In this document: piece by piece, positions 1-6,502 of the stretch
How the letters are laid out: each line of letters begins with the position of its first letter
How positions within the stretch are numbered: position 1 is the first letter of the stretch
The notes under the pieces: model-generated
What the model was told of the DNA's origin: nothing
What the model saw: the letters and a program-made list of their open reading frames with translations, nothing else
Databases searched by the model: none
Made by a program: the position numbers and the translations under genes
Source: Maribacter sp.
GTDB taxonomy: Bacteria > Bacteroidota > Bacteroidia > Flavobacteriales > Flavobacteriaceae
Direction: 5' to 3'
Length of the DNA stretch: 8,164 nt
Assembly (NCBI GenBank): GCA_013001935.1
Contig: JABDKZ010000265.1
Coordinates: forward strand, 1 to 8,164

Positions 1-2
1 TA

Positions 3-902
3 CAAAAAGAGGTTGTACAGGAAGAAAGAAGACTGCGTGTTGATAATTCACCCTATGGTAGATGGCAAGAACAAATGTTTAAAAATTTGTTTTCAAAACA
101 TCCATACCGATGGACCGTTATTGGCTCGCTAGAGCACTTGGCTAGTGCTTCATTGGATGACTTTAAAGAGTTTAACAAAAAGTTTTATATTCCAAACAAT
201 GCTGTTCTGGTGGTAGCGGGTAATTTAGAAATGGAGAAGACAAAAAAAATGATCCAAGATTATTTTGGTCCTATCCCTAAAGGCGAAGAAATTGTTCAAC
301 CCACTTTTGTCGAAGACCCGATTGCTGGGCCTATTAAGGTGAATTTTGAAGATCCAAACATTCAGATTCCATTGATTATGATGGGCTATAGAACCCCAGG
401 ACAAACAGAACGTGAAGCTTATGTTTTAGATATGATATCTACCTATTTGAGCGATGGTAAAAGCTCAAAACTCTATAAGAAGTTAGTTGATGAAAAGAAA
501 ATGGCTCTGCAAGTCTTCGCATTTAATGGCTCACAAGAAGATTATGGCGCCTATATTGTAGGCGGATTACCGGTGGGTGAAACATCGCTTCTAGATATTA
601 TGAAAGAAGTTGATGAGGAAATAATGAAAATTCAGACGGAATTAATTTCAGAAAAGGACTATCAAAAGCTTCAAAATAAATTTGAAAATAATTTTGTGAA
701 TTCAAATAGTAGTATAGCTGGTATCACGGGTTCATTAGCCAACTACTACCTACTTTTTGATAATACAAATTTGATAAATACAGAAATTGATATCTATAGA
801 AGTATCACTCGTGAAGAAATCAAAGAAGTGGCTACTAAATACCTCAAAGCAGACCAAAGGGTAGAATTAGAATATTTACCAGAACAGAAAAACGCTAATT
901 AA
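3..902 (+). CDS. M16 family zinc metallopeptidase, catalytic-type subunit (5' partial)
   Basis: This is the C-terminal part of an M16 (insulinase/mitochondrial-processing-peptidase-like) protease; 299 residues are visible. The frame stays open to the left edge, so the ATG at 75 is internal and the true start, signal peptide and HxxEH motif lie outside. The opening residues KEVVQEERR match the conserved segment about 75 residues after HxxEH that supplies the third zinc ligand; the likely ligand is the Glu encoded at 21-23. Next come the family signatures NSPYGRW, FSKHPYRW, FYIPNNAVLVVAGN (about 182-230) and the start of the second M16 domain (IPLIMMGYRTPG, about 367-402). The second domain has KLYKKLVDEKKMAL where other M16 proteins carry an LRExxGxxY Arg/Tyr pair, so that pair is missing here. 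It stops 1 nt before the next M16 gene, so the two are probably co-transcribed and form a heterodimer. Family assignment is secure; peptidase activity is inferred because HxxEH is unseen. Confidence 0.93.
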   Translation, partial: QKEVVQEERRLRVDNSPYGRWQEQMFKNLFSKHPYRWTVIGSLEHLASASLDDFKEFNKKFYIPNNAVLVVAGNLEMEKTKKMIQDYFGPIPKGEEIVQPTFVEDPIAGPIKVNFEDPNIQIPLIMMGYRTPGQTEREAYVLDMISTYLSDGKSSKLYKKLVDEKKMALQVFAFNGSQEDYGAYIVGGLPVGETSLLDIMKEVDEEIMKIQTELISEKDYQKLQNKFENNFVNSNSSIAGITGSLANYYLLFDNTNLINTEIDIYRSITREEIKEVATKYLKADQRVELEYLPEQKNAN

Positions 903-903
903 G

Positions 904-2973
904 ATGAAAAAGACCTTATTGTTTTCGATACTTTCTTTATTTTTTACTGTATCATATGCGCAAATAGATAGAACTCAGCAGCCAAAACCAGGACCTGCTC
1001 CTAAAATTAACCTTGAAGAGCCCAATGCATTTGAGCTCAATAATGGGTTAAAAGTCATGGTTGTTGAAAACCATAAATTACCACGAGTTTCAATGCAATT
1101 GACCTTAGATAACCCACCTATTATGGAAGGGAATAAGGCCGGCGTCGGCAGTCTTACCGGTAGCCTTTTGGGTAATGGTTCAACTTCAATTTCAAAAGAT
1201 GATTTTAATGAGGAAGTTGATTTTCTAGGTGCCCGTATCAGTTTTGGCTCACAGAGTGCCTTTGCAAGTTCATTGTCAAAATATTTCCCAAGGATCTTAG
1301 AATTAATGGCCGATGCCGCTATTAATCCAAATTTTACCGAAGAGGAATTTGAAAAAGAGAAGGCTAAACTTATAACTGGTTTAAAGACCGAGGAAAATGA
1401 TGTTTCTGCAATCGCAAACAGAGCGCAATTGGCTCTGGCGTACGGGAAAGAACATCCTTACGGGGAAATTACTTCTGAAGAGACCGTAAGCAATATTGCT
1501 TTATTGGATGTACAAAATTTCTATAGCGATTATTTTGTTCCGGCAAATTCCTATTTAGTAATTATTGGTGATGTTGAATTCAACAATGTAAAGGACCTGG
1601 TTACCAAAGCATTTATGCCTTGGATAAAGGCAACTCCACCATCATTTTCTTATTCCAAACCTGTTGATGCACAGTATACCCAAATCAACTTCATTGATAT
1701 GCCCAATGCGGTACAATCTGAAGTGGCAGCACAAAATATCGTCAACTTAAAAATGAAGGATGACGATTATCTTTCAGCATTGGTTGCCAATCAAATTCTT
1801 GGCGGCGGTGGTGAAGGGCGATTGTTCCTGAATTTACGTGAAGACAAAGGGTATACCTACGGTTCTTATTCTTCCATTCGTGATGACAAATATGAGCCAG
1901 TCCGCTTTAATGCATATGCCCAAGTTCGGAATCAGGTAACTGATAGTTCTGTGGTTCAGATTTTAAGCGAAATTGATAGAATCATCAAAGTACCAGTTAC
2001 TGAAGAAGAACTAAAAAATACAAAAGCAAAATACGTTGGTCGTTTTGTTATGGCCTTAGAAAGACCTCAGACAATAGCGAACTATGCTCTGAATATTGAA
2101 AAAGAGGGCTTATCGAAAGACTTTTACAAAACCTATTTGGAAAGAATCAATGCAATAACTATTGCCGATGTCCAGAATGCAGCACAAAAATACTTTAGCA
2201 CTGAAAACGCTCGTATCGTTGTAACAGGGAAAGGAAGCGATGTTTTGGAAAATCTTGAAAAAGTTGAGTTAAATGGTAAAACACTACCCGTATTTTACTT
2301 TGATAAAAATATCACTAAAACTGAAAAACCCAATTATGAAGCTACCGTAGCTGAAGGTATGACGGCAAATAGTGTTTTGGAAAAATACATTGAGGCTATA
2401 GGCGGAAAGGCAAAATTAATGGGCGTTGAATCCTATTCGCTTTTAGCAGAGGCCGAAATGCAAGGCATGAAACTTGATCTGGAGATCAAGAAAACATCAA
2501 AAGATCAATTCATGCAAGATGTAAAGGTCATGGGTAATTCTATGAGCAAACAAGTCTTTGATGGTGATAACGGATATATGGTGATGCAAGGTCAACGCAA
2601 AGACTTTGGTGAAGACGAACTAAAAAAGGCAAAAGAAGAATCTGCTCCCTTCCCAGAATTGAATTTATTGGGCACTGATGTCACCCTGGAAGGCATTGAA
2701 GTTATTGATGGCAAAAAGGCCTACAAGATTAAAATATCTGATGAAAAAAGTTCTTTCTATGATATTGGGACTGGATTAAAAGTCCAAGACGCTGTAAGCG
2801 TTGAAGTCCAAGGGCAACAGATGAATACCACTTTCAATTATGCTGATTATAAGGAAGTTTCCGGGATTAAGTTTCCGTTTTTATTAATCCAGGCTATGGG
2901 ACCTCAAAAATTTGATTATATAGTAAAGGAAATAAAAATCAATGAAGGCGTCTCTGACGTGGATTTCGAGTAG
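904..2973 (+). CDS. Secreted M16 family peptidase-like protein, non-catalytic-type subunit with C-terminal lipoprotein-sorting-like domain
   Basis: The 689-residue protein begins with a Sec signal peptide (MKKT, hydrophobic core, probable cleavage after SYA, about residue 19), so it acts in the periplasm or envelope. Residues about 38-235 form the first M16 domain, but the place where HxxEH should be reads SLTGS (83-87), so zinc cannot be bound in the usual way. Residues about 255-445 form the second M16 domain and retain the substrate-side motif LREDKGYTY (311-319, with R312 and Y317/Y319). This is the complement of the gene just upstream and fits the split M16B arrangement in which one subunit gives zinc ligands and the other the Arg/Tyr pair. 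Residues about 485-689 are an added domain beginning SVLEKYIEAIGG, with a beta-rich pattern recalling LolA/outer-membrane lipoprotein-sorting proteins; this is judged by eye only. The ATG lies 1 nt after the upstream stop, with no clear Shine-Dalgarno, so translation is probably coupled. The substrate is unknown. Confidence 0.92.
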   Translation: MKKTLLFSILSLFFTVSYAQIDRTQQPKPGPAPKINLEEPNAFELNNGLKVMVVENHKLPRVSMQLTLDNPPIMEGNKAGVGSLTGSLLGNGSTSISKDDFNEEVDFLGARISFGSQSAFASSLSKYFPRILELMADAAINPNFTEEEFEKEKAKLITGLKTEENDVSAIANRAQLALAYGKEHPYGEITSEETVSNIALLDVQNFYSDYFVPANSYLVIIGDVEFNNVKDLVTKAFMPWIKATPPSFSYSKPVDAQYTQINFIDMPNAVQSEVAAQNIVNLKMKDDDYLSALVANQILGGGGEGRLFLNLREDKGYTYGSYSSIRDDKYEPVRFNAYAQVRNQVTDSSVVQILSEIDRIIKVPVTEEELKNTKAKYVGRFVMALERPQTIANYALNIEKEGLSKDFYKTYLERINAITIADVQNAAQKYFSTENARIVVTGKGSDVLENLEKVELNGKTLPVFYFDKNITKTEKPNYEATVAEGMTANSVLEKYIEAIGGKAKLMGVESYSLLAEAEMQGMKLDLEIKKTSKDQFMQDVKVMGNSMSKQVFDGDNGYMVMQGQRKDFGEDELKKAKEESAPFPELNLLGTDVTLEGIEVIDGKKAYKIKISDEKSSFYDIGTGLKVQDAVSVEVQGQQMNTTFNYADYKEVSGIKFPFLLIQAMGPQKFDYIVKEIKINEGVSDVDFE

Positions 2974-2995
2974 CCAAAACATATTTTTAAATGAT

Positions 2996-3030
2996 AAAGG
3001 CCATTATATTATTATGATGGCCTTTTTTTT
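2996..3030 (+). terminator. Rho-independent terminator of the M16 pair
   Basis: AAAGGCCAT at 2996-3004 is perfectly complementary to ATGGCCTTT at 3017-3025. The stem continues inward with A-T and one G-U pair to about 13 bp, closing on a TTAT loop (3009-3012). Eight T residues at 3023-3030 follow the GC core. It starts 22 nt after the second M16 gene stops. The convergent transporter gene ends inside it: its stop codon is 3012-3014, and the T tract read on the other strand encodes two of its last lysines. On the - strand the hairpin is followed only by TTTATCATTT, so termination there should be weaker. Confidence 0.88.
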
Positions 3031-3893
3031 CGGTTTACCAAATACACCCCTAAAAGAATTATAACGCCCCCAATCAATTGATAGAGATTAATCGTTTCCC
3101 CATCCCAAATCCCCCATAAAACAGCCACAATGGGTATGGTGTAGGTCACGGATGCCGCAAAAACCGGATTCGATATGTGAATTAGTTTGTTAAAATAAAT
3201 ATTAGCAACAGCCGTACCTAATAAAGCAAGTGCCAATAAGTACCATAATGAGTTCTGCATCTGTACGTCGCTTCCAATAGCCTTAAAAAAACCAGAATAA
3301 AATACTACAACGATTGCCGGAATGCATGCTATGGCAAAACTGCCTGTGGTTACTGCCAACGGACTCAAATGTGCCAAATGTTTTTTAATAATATTAATAT
3401 TCAAGGCATATCCAAGGGCAGACAACAATATAAAAATGGAATACCAATAATTCTGGTTTGGATCAAACTCCATTCCCGTTAAGATCAAAGCCAAAGTTCC
3501 AAAAAGACCTATGAATACCCCAGCAAATTGTCGTCTGCTTAATGTTGCCCCAAACAGCGTAATCCCAACCACCGTAGTAAACAGGGGCACCGCCGAATTG
3601 AAAATTGAAGTAACCGCACTATCGAGTTGGGTCTGTGCGAGGGCAAACAAAAATGGAGGGAAAAATGAGCTCAAAAGTCCGGCCAGCAAAATATACTTCC
3701 AATCCCTGAAGGTCAGCATTTTAAGACTTCGATATCCAATAACAAACAAGAAAGTTGCTGCAAAGACAATTCGTAAACTACCTACTTGCAATGCCGTAAA
3801 GCCCAAAAGTGCTTTTTTTATCAATATAAATGAAGAGCCCCAAACCAAGGACAGTATTATGAGGTAAATCCATTTTCTATTGTAATCGTTCAC
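3012..3893 (-). CDS. EamA/DMT-family transporter, 10 membrane helices
   Basis: The 293-residue protein is almost entirely hydrophobic and shows the two tandem EamA repeats of the drug/metabolite transporter superfamily. Repeat one (about 8-139) opens with LVWGSSFILIKKAL and contains LDSAVTSIFNSAVPLFTTVVG-type sequence near 90-110. Repeat two (about 150-287) contains SNPVFAASVTYTIP (241-254) and WGIWDGE (260-266). The length and roughly ten predicted helices are normal for the family. It sits in the inner membrane and probably exports a small metabolite, such as an amino acid; the substrate cannot be read from sequence. The start is GTG (3891-3893): no in-frame ATG lies nearby and the protein ends naturally with NRKKRPS. 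It is convergent with the M16 pair and divergent from the PepSY gene, so it appears monocistronic. Confidence 0.9.
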   Translation of the reverse strand: MNDYNRKWIYLIILSLVWGSSFILIKKALLGFTALQVGSLRIVFAATFLFVIGYRSLKMLTFRDWKYILLAGLLSSFFPPFLFALAQTQLDSAVTSIFNSAVPLFTTVVGITLFGATLSRRQFAGVFIGLFGTLALILTGMEFDPNQNYWYSIFILLSALGYALNINIIKKHLAHLSPLAVTTGSFAIACIPAIVVVFYSGFFKAIGSDVQMQNSLWYLLALALLGTAVANIYFNKLIHISNPVFAASVTYTIPIVAVLWGIWDGETINLYQLIGGVIILLGVYLVNRKKRPS

Positions 3894-3903
3894 TTGAATG
3901 GTT

Positions 3904-3936
3904 TTTGCAAAAGTGTAACTTTAGAATTAATATTTG
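3904..3936 (+). promoter_or_regulatory. Possible Bacteroidota-type promoter for the PepSY gene
   Basis: The major Bacteroidota promoter consensus is TTTG (-33) and TAnnTTTG (-7). Here TTTG at 3904-3907 is followed after 21 nt by AATATTTG at 3929-3936, one mismatch from the -7 box. This would start transcription near 3943 and give a leader of about 33 nt before the ATG at 3976. The match is by eye in AT-rich DNA, where chance matches are common. No comparable promoter was found on the - strand for the divergent transporter gene. Confidence 0.35.
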
Positions 3937-3975
3937 CCCGAATATTCTGTAATTTTATCTCTTAATTATATCTTC

Positions 3976-4710
3976 ATGAAGATCGGGAAAAAACGCAAAT
4001 TAATTTATAGAGCGAGAAGGTGGCACCGCTATCTTGGATTGATCCTGGGGATTCAATTTTTGTTATGGACATTGGGCGGGCTGTATTTCAGCTGGACGAA
4101 TATTGATGAGATTCGAGGTGATAATTTAAAAAATGAAAATCCAAATTTAGTTTTTGAACAAGACCTGGTCTCACCAGCATTATTTTTGAATCATCATTTG
4201 ACTTCTACCGATTCACTGTTATCGCTTAAACTCGTTGCGGTTTTGAAAGAACCCTTTTATGAGATGGTTTTTAATTCAAAAGGCAAGGAGAAAGTAAAAC
4301 TGATTAATGCACTTAATGGTAAAATGCGACTACCTTTAAACAAGGAAGATGCTATTGCTATTGCCAAAGAAAAACTGAAGGTTGAGGCCAATGTTGCCAA
4401 GGTTGAACTTATAACTGAAACCAATAGCCATCACGAATACCGTGAAAGGCCGTTACCAGCCTTCGCTATAACCTTTAAAGCTCCCGCCAGTACAACGGTT
4501 TATGTTTCCCAAGACTATGGCAACGTTCAGACTTTTAGAAACAGAAAATGGCGCATATTTGATTTTCTTTGGATGATGCACACCATGGATTATCAGGAAC
4601 GGGATGATTTCAATAACTGGTTACTTCGACTATTTTCAATCTTCGGATTGGTTACTATATTCTCGGGGTTTACGTTGTATTATTTAACTTCAAAAAAATG
4701 GTTTCGATAA
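3976..4710 (+). CDS. PepSY domain-containing membrane protein (PepSY_TM-like)
   Basis: From the ATG at 3976 the product is 244 residues. A TTG at 3934 would add 14 residues, but these precede the typical basic N-terminus MKIGKKRK and I reject that start. Helix 1 spans about residues 20-40 and follows the family motif RRWHRYLG (His17). A soluble region (about 42-190) includes a PepSY-like stretch (about 118-185: LNKEDAIAIAKEKL, a TVYVSQDYGNV beta pair). The segment FDFLWMMHTMDY (195-206, His202) precedes helix 2 (about 216-237). The two-helix form with one PepSY region is much shorter than the iron-regulated PiuB-like PepSY_TM proteins. Relatives are often found with iron uptake or redox genes, but no such neighbour is visible here, so the role is open. 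It is probably an inner-membrane protein with the PepSY loop in the periplasm (inference). Confidence 0.85.
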   Translation: MKIGKKRKLIYRARRWHRYLGLILGIQFLLWTLGGLYFSWTNIDEIRGDNLKNENPNLVFEQDLVSPALFLNHHLTSTDSLLSLKLVAVLKEPFYEMVFNSKGKEKVKLINALNGKMRLPLNKEDAIAIAKEKLKVEANVAKVELITETNSHHEYRERPLPAFAITFKAPASTTVYVSQDYGNVQTFRNRKWRIFDFLWMMHTMDYQERDDFNNWLLRLFSIFGLVTIFSGFTLYYLTSKKWFR

Positions 4711-4966
4711 AATTTTAGGAGCCATAGACAATAAAAATAGAAGGGTAATCCGTATTTTTGAATAAGAATTTGTTCTAGTTCGAATCTATATTTCCCTACA
4801 GCGAATATTGATCTCTGTACGCTGTCCAAGTTCTACAAACCAAGCGATTAGCACATAGCGAACCAAGAGCAGATTCAACTGTTATTCAGAAGACCAAGAC
4901 AAGCATTAAGGTGAAAGATTATGTCTACACCTCTTAGGAAATAAACATGAACGCAAAACCATCAGC
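4711..4966. other. 256-nt intergenic region without a convincing gene
   Basis: No ORF with a normal start fits here. AAAAATA at 4733-4739 and TATTTTT at 4753-4759 could form a weak AT-only hairpin after the PepSY gene. The second arm is part of TATTTTTG (4753-4760), an exact match to the Bacteroidota -7 box, but no TTG lies at the proper distance upstream. From 4812 to 4937 the + strand is open for 41 codons, ending in KVKDYVYTS and a TAG, without an ATG. The stretch is less AT-rich than is usual for spacers here, so it may be a gene remnant or a structured leader of the lipoprotein gene. I recognise no family in it. Confidence 0.5.
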
Positions 4967-4970
4967 ATGA
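4947..4970 (+). CDS. Possible 7-codon leader ORF overlapping the lipoprotein start
   Basis: ATG at 4947 opens a reading frame for MNAKPSA that stops at TGA 4968-4970. This overlaps the ATG (4967-4969) of the lipoprotein gene as ATGA. AGGAA at 4936-4940 lies 6 nt before this short ORF, which is a good Shine-Dalgarno and spacing, whereas the lipoprotein start itself has none. The layout would allow re-initiation coupling. An ORF this short can occur by chance, so function is not established. Confidence 0.22.
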   Translation: MNAKPSA

Positions 4971-5797
4971 AAAAAGTTTTGAGCATTTTAGCTGCAGTAG
5001 TATTGATTAGCAGCATTTCTTGTAAAGATGAAAAAAAAGAAGCTGCAAAGGGCACTAACCAGCAAATGAAGAAAGTCATGGCCATTCATGACGAAGTAAT
5101 GCCCAAAATGAGTGCTATGGGTAGCATGGTTGGTGAATTAAGTAGCAAGGAAGATAGCACTGAACTTGGATTGCAGTATAAAGCTGCAAGAAGGGACTTG
5201 CAAGATGCCCATAAGGCCATGATGGATTGGATGCAAGGATTTAGCAATCGGTTTGATCCGGATGAAATCTTAAATGGAAAGGCATTGACAGCACAAAAAC
5301 AAATTTGGTTAGACGAGGAAGAAGAAAAGGTTAAGGATCTACGCGAACAAATCTATAATAGTATTGAAAATGCAGAAAAAATATTGGAAGAAAACGATGC
5401 CCTTAAAACCAAAAGTTATTTAAAACTAGAGGCACCGGAAGGCACTAGTTATAGATTAAGTGGTGAAAGACCCATCAGGACCGATAAGGCATCAACCATA
5501 GAAAAACTTAGAGGTTGCGCTACCATTAAGGCCGACCCAACAATGATCAATAAGAAGAAAATAATTTATTTACAGTTTTTAGGCCCAAATAAGGCAATTA
5601 TTGAAGATAATGGCTCTACAATTACCGCTCATGGCAACGTATATAGTAAAAAGGTCGAGTTGGTGTTTACAGGTGCAGAAAGCAATATATGTGACTTCAT
5701 CAGCATCCCAAAAGGATCTTTAAAATCAGGAAATTACACCCTAAATATTTTCGAGAATAATAATTTGCTCACATCTGCAGAATTTCAATTAAAATAA
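4967..5797 (+). CDS. Two-domain envelope lipoprotein, function unknown
   Basis: The 276-residue protein has a lipoprotein signal ending SSISC, with lipidation expected at Cys19. The residues after the Cys (KDEKKE) are charged and resemble the K-(D/E)2 lipoprotein export signal described for Capnocytophaga, so surface exposure is possible. Residues about 30-145 are helical: a Met-rich stretch (KVMAIHDEVMPKM, 36-48), MMDWMQGF (85-92), then a charged likely coiled coil (about 112-146). This half resembles small flavobacterial lipoproteins of about 130-150 residues that databases sometimes label 'viral A-type inclusion protein'; that match is from memory. Residues about 150-276 look like a separate beta-sandwich-like domain with alternating hydrophobic strands (IIYLQFLG, KVELVFTG, GNYTLNIFENN) and two cysteines (184, 242) that could pair. 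The ATG at 4967 gives a complete signal peptide. It looks monocistronic apart from the leader ORF before it. Confidence 0.82.
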   Translation: MKKVLSILAAVVLISSISCKDEKKEAAKGTNQQMKKVMAIHDEVMPKMSAMGSMVGELSSKEDSTELGLQYKAARRDLQDAHKAMMDWMQGFSNRFDPDEILNGKALTAQKQIWLDEEEEKVKDLREQIYNSIENAEKILEENDALKTKSYLKLEAPEGTSYRLSGERPIRTDKASTIEKLRGCATIKADPTMINKKKIIYLQFLGPNKAIIEDNGSTITAHGNVYSKKVELVFTGAESNICDFISIPKGSLKSGNYTLNIFENNNLLTSAEFQLK

Positions 5798-5944
5798 AAT
5801 ATCGTTTTAAATAAAGATTGTTTGGTCGAGGCAGGAGTAAAGGTCAAATCTTTGTGCATAAAGACCAATAGTGGTTTTGAAAAAACCTAAAAACCATTGT
5901 GCTGGAACACTAAACCCGAACTGTGTTTCAATGTGTTCAAGGTT
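5798..5944. other. Convergent spacer with a weak hairpin
   Basis: This 147-nt gap separates the ends of two convergent genes. GGTTTT (5873-5878) pairs with AAAACC (5882-5887) around a 3-nt loop. Alternatively TGGTTTT (5872-5878) pairs with AAAACCA (5890-5896). Neither is followed by a T tract on either strand, so termination by this element is doubtful. A short near-duplicate TGTGTTTCAA/TGTGTTCAA lies at 5922-5940. Nothing else is recognisable. Confidence 0.4.
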
Positions 5945-6502
5945 TCATTCCTTCCATCGTATACTTTCCATTATTTTTCTGATATCGTCCTGCAAATAGG
6001 AGGCCGCCGGATAAATAGAGTCATAGTTAGGTTTGGTATAGAAATATAGAGATCCCGCCACAAAATGTTTGGTGCTATCTGTAACGTAAAATTGCGCCTG
6101 TGAAGCGGCATCACCAATGACCTCAAAAAACATTCCATATACCTTGTCGTCTTCATTCACAAATGGATATGGTAAAATGCCATCTGCTTTGGCAGAATGT
6201 TCAATAGACAATCTTTGGGCATCGATCAATAATTTATCAATATTGTTGTCGACCGCTTTATATGTAATGAACAAGGACCCTTTTAACTTGGGGTAATCCA
6301 AGGTAAGGGCCTTATTGTTCTTTTGCTCATAATTGCTCAATACGTTCTTTTTGAATTGGAAGTATTTCGTGTCTATTACCTTGTATTCCGAATTTGGATA
6401 ATCTAACCGCAACATGGCTTTTGGCTTGGGAAGGGCTTCTTCTTTACATCCAGTATAGAGCAGCAATACGACCAATAAAAGTAAGGGATACTTAATTCTC
6501 AT
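5945..6502 (-). CDS. gldD: Gliding motility lipoprotein GldD
   Basis: The 185-residue protein has a lipoprotein signal (hydrophobic core 5-16, lipobox YTGC, Cys19). The mature part matches GldD over its full usual length: PKPKAMLRLDYP (25-36), DYPKLKGSLFITYK (69-82), LLIDAQRLSIEHSAKAD (91-107), VYGMFFEVIGDAASQAQFYV (121-140), then a strongly conserved end with SLYFYTKPNYDSIYPAASYL (151-170) and a final IRWK. GldD is an envelope lipoprotein required for gliding and type IX secretion in Flavobacterium johnsoniae; its exact biochemical role is unknown. Its ATG lies within the 3' end of gldE (11-nt overlap), so the two should be translationally coupled. It is the last gene of the ssb-gldE-gldD unit. 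Identification rests on recognised family sequence and on the gldE neighbour. Confidence 0.95.
   Translation of the reverse strand: MRIKYPLLLLVVLLLYTGCKEEALPKPKAMLRLDYPNSEYKVIDTKYFQFKKNVLSNYEQKNNKALTLDYPKLKGSLFITYKAVDNNIDKLLIDAQRLSIEHSAKADGILPYPFVNEDDKVYGMFFEVIGDAASQAQFYVTDSTKHFVAGSLYFYTKPNYDSIYPAASYLQDDIRKIMESIRWKE

Noticed and set aside
75..77. ATG at 75 as the start of the first M16 gene
   Set aside because: The frame is open to the left edge and the residues before it (KEVVQEERR...NSPYGRW) are conserved M16 sequence, so this Met is internal.
3511..3867. 118-codon + strand ORF opposite the EamA gene
   Set aside because: It is fully antisense to a well-supported transporter, has no recognisable domain, and its composition is explained by the complement of hydrophobic codons.
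3934..3975. TTG at 3934 as start of the PepSY gene
   Set aside because: The extra 14 residues do not fit the family, the TTG forms part of the candidate -7 promoter box, and the ATG at 3976 starts the usual basic N-terminus.
4753..4760. TATTTTTG as the promoter of the lipoprotein gene
   Set aside because: The -7 box matches, but no TTG lies 19-21 nt upstream, and such matches are frequent in AT-rich DNA.
5872..5896. Hairpin in the convergent spacer as a bidirectional terminator
   Set aside because: The stem is short and AT-rich and no T tract follows it on either strand; noted only as a weak hairpin.
5922..5940. Tandem near-repeat TGTGTTTCAA/TGTGTTCAA
   Set aside because: Two imperfect 9-10 nt copies are too short and too few to indicate a repeat family, CRISPR or attachment site.
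5971..6156. 61-codon - strand ORF inside gldD
   Set aside because: It lies in another frame wholly within the conserved GldD coding region and resembles no family.
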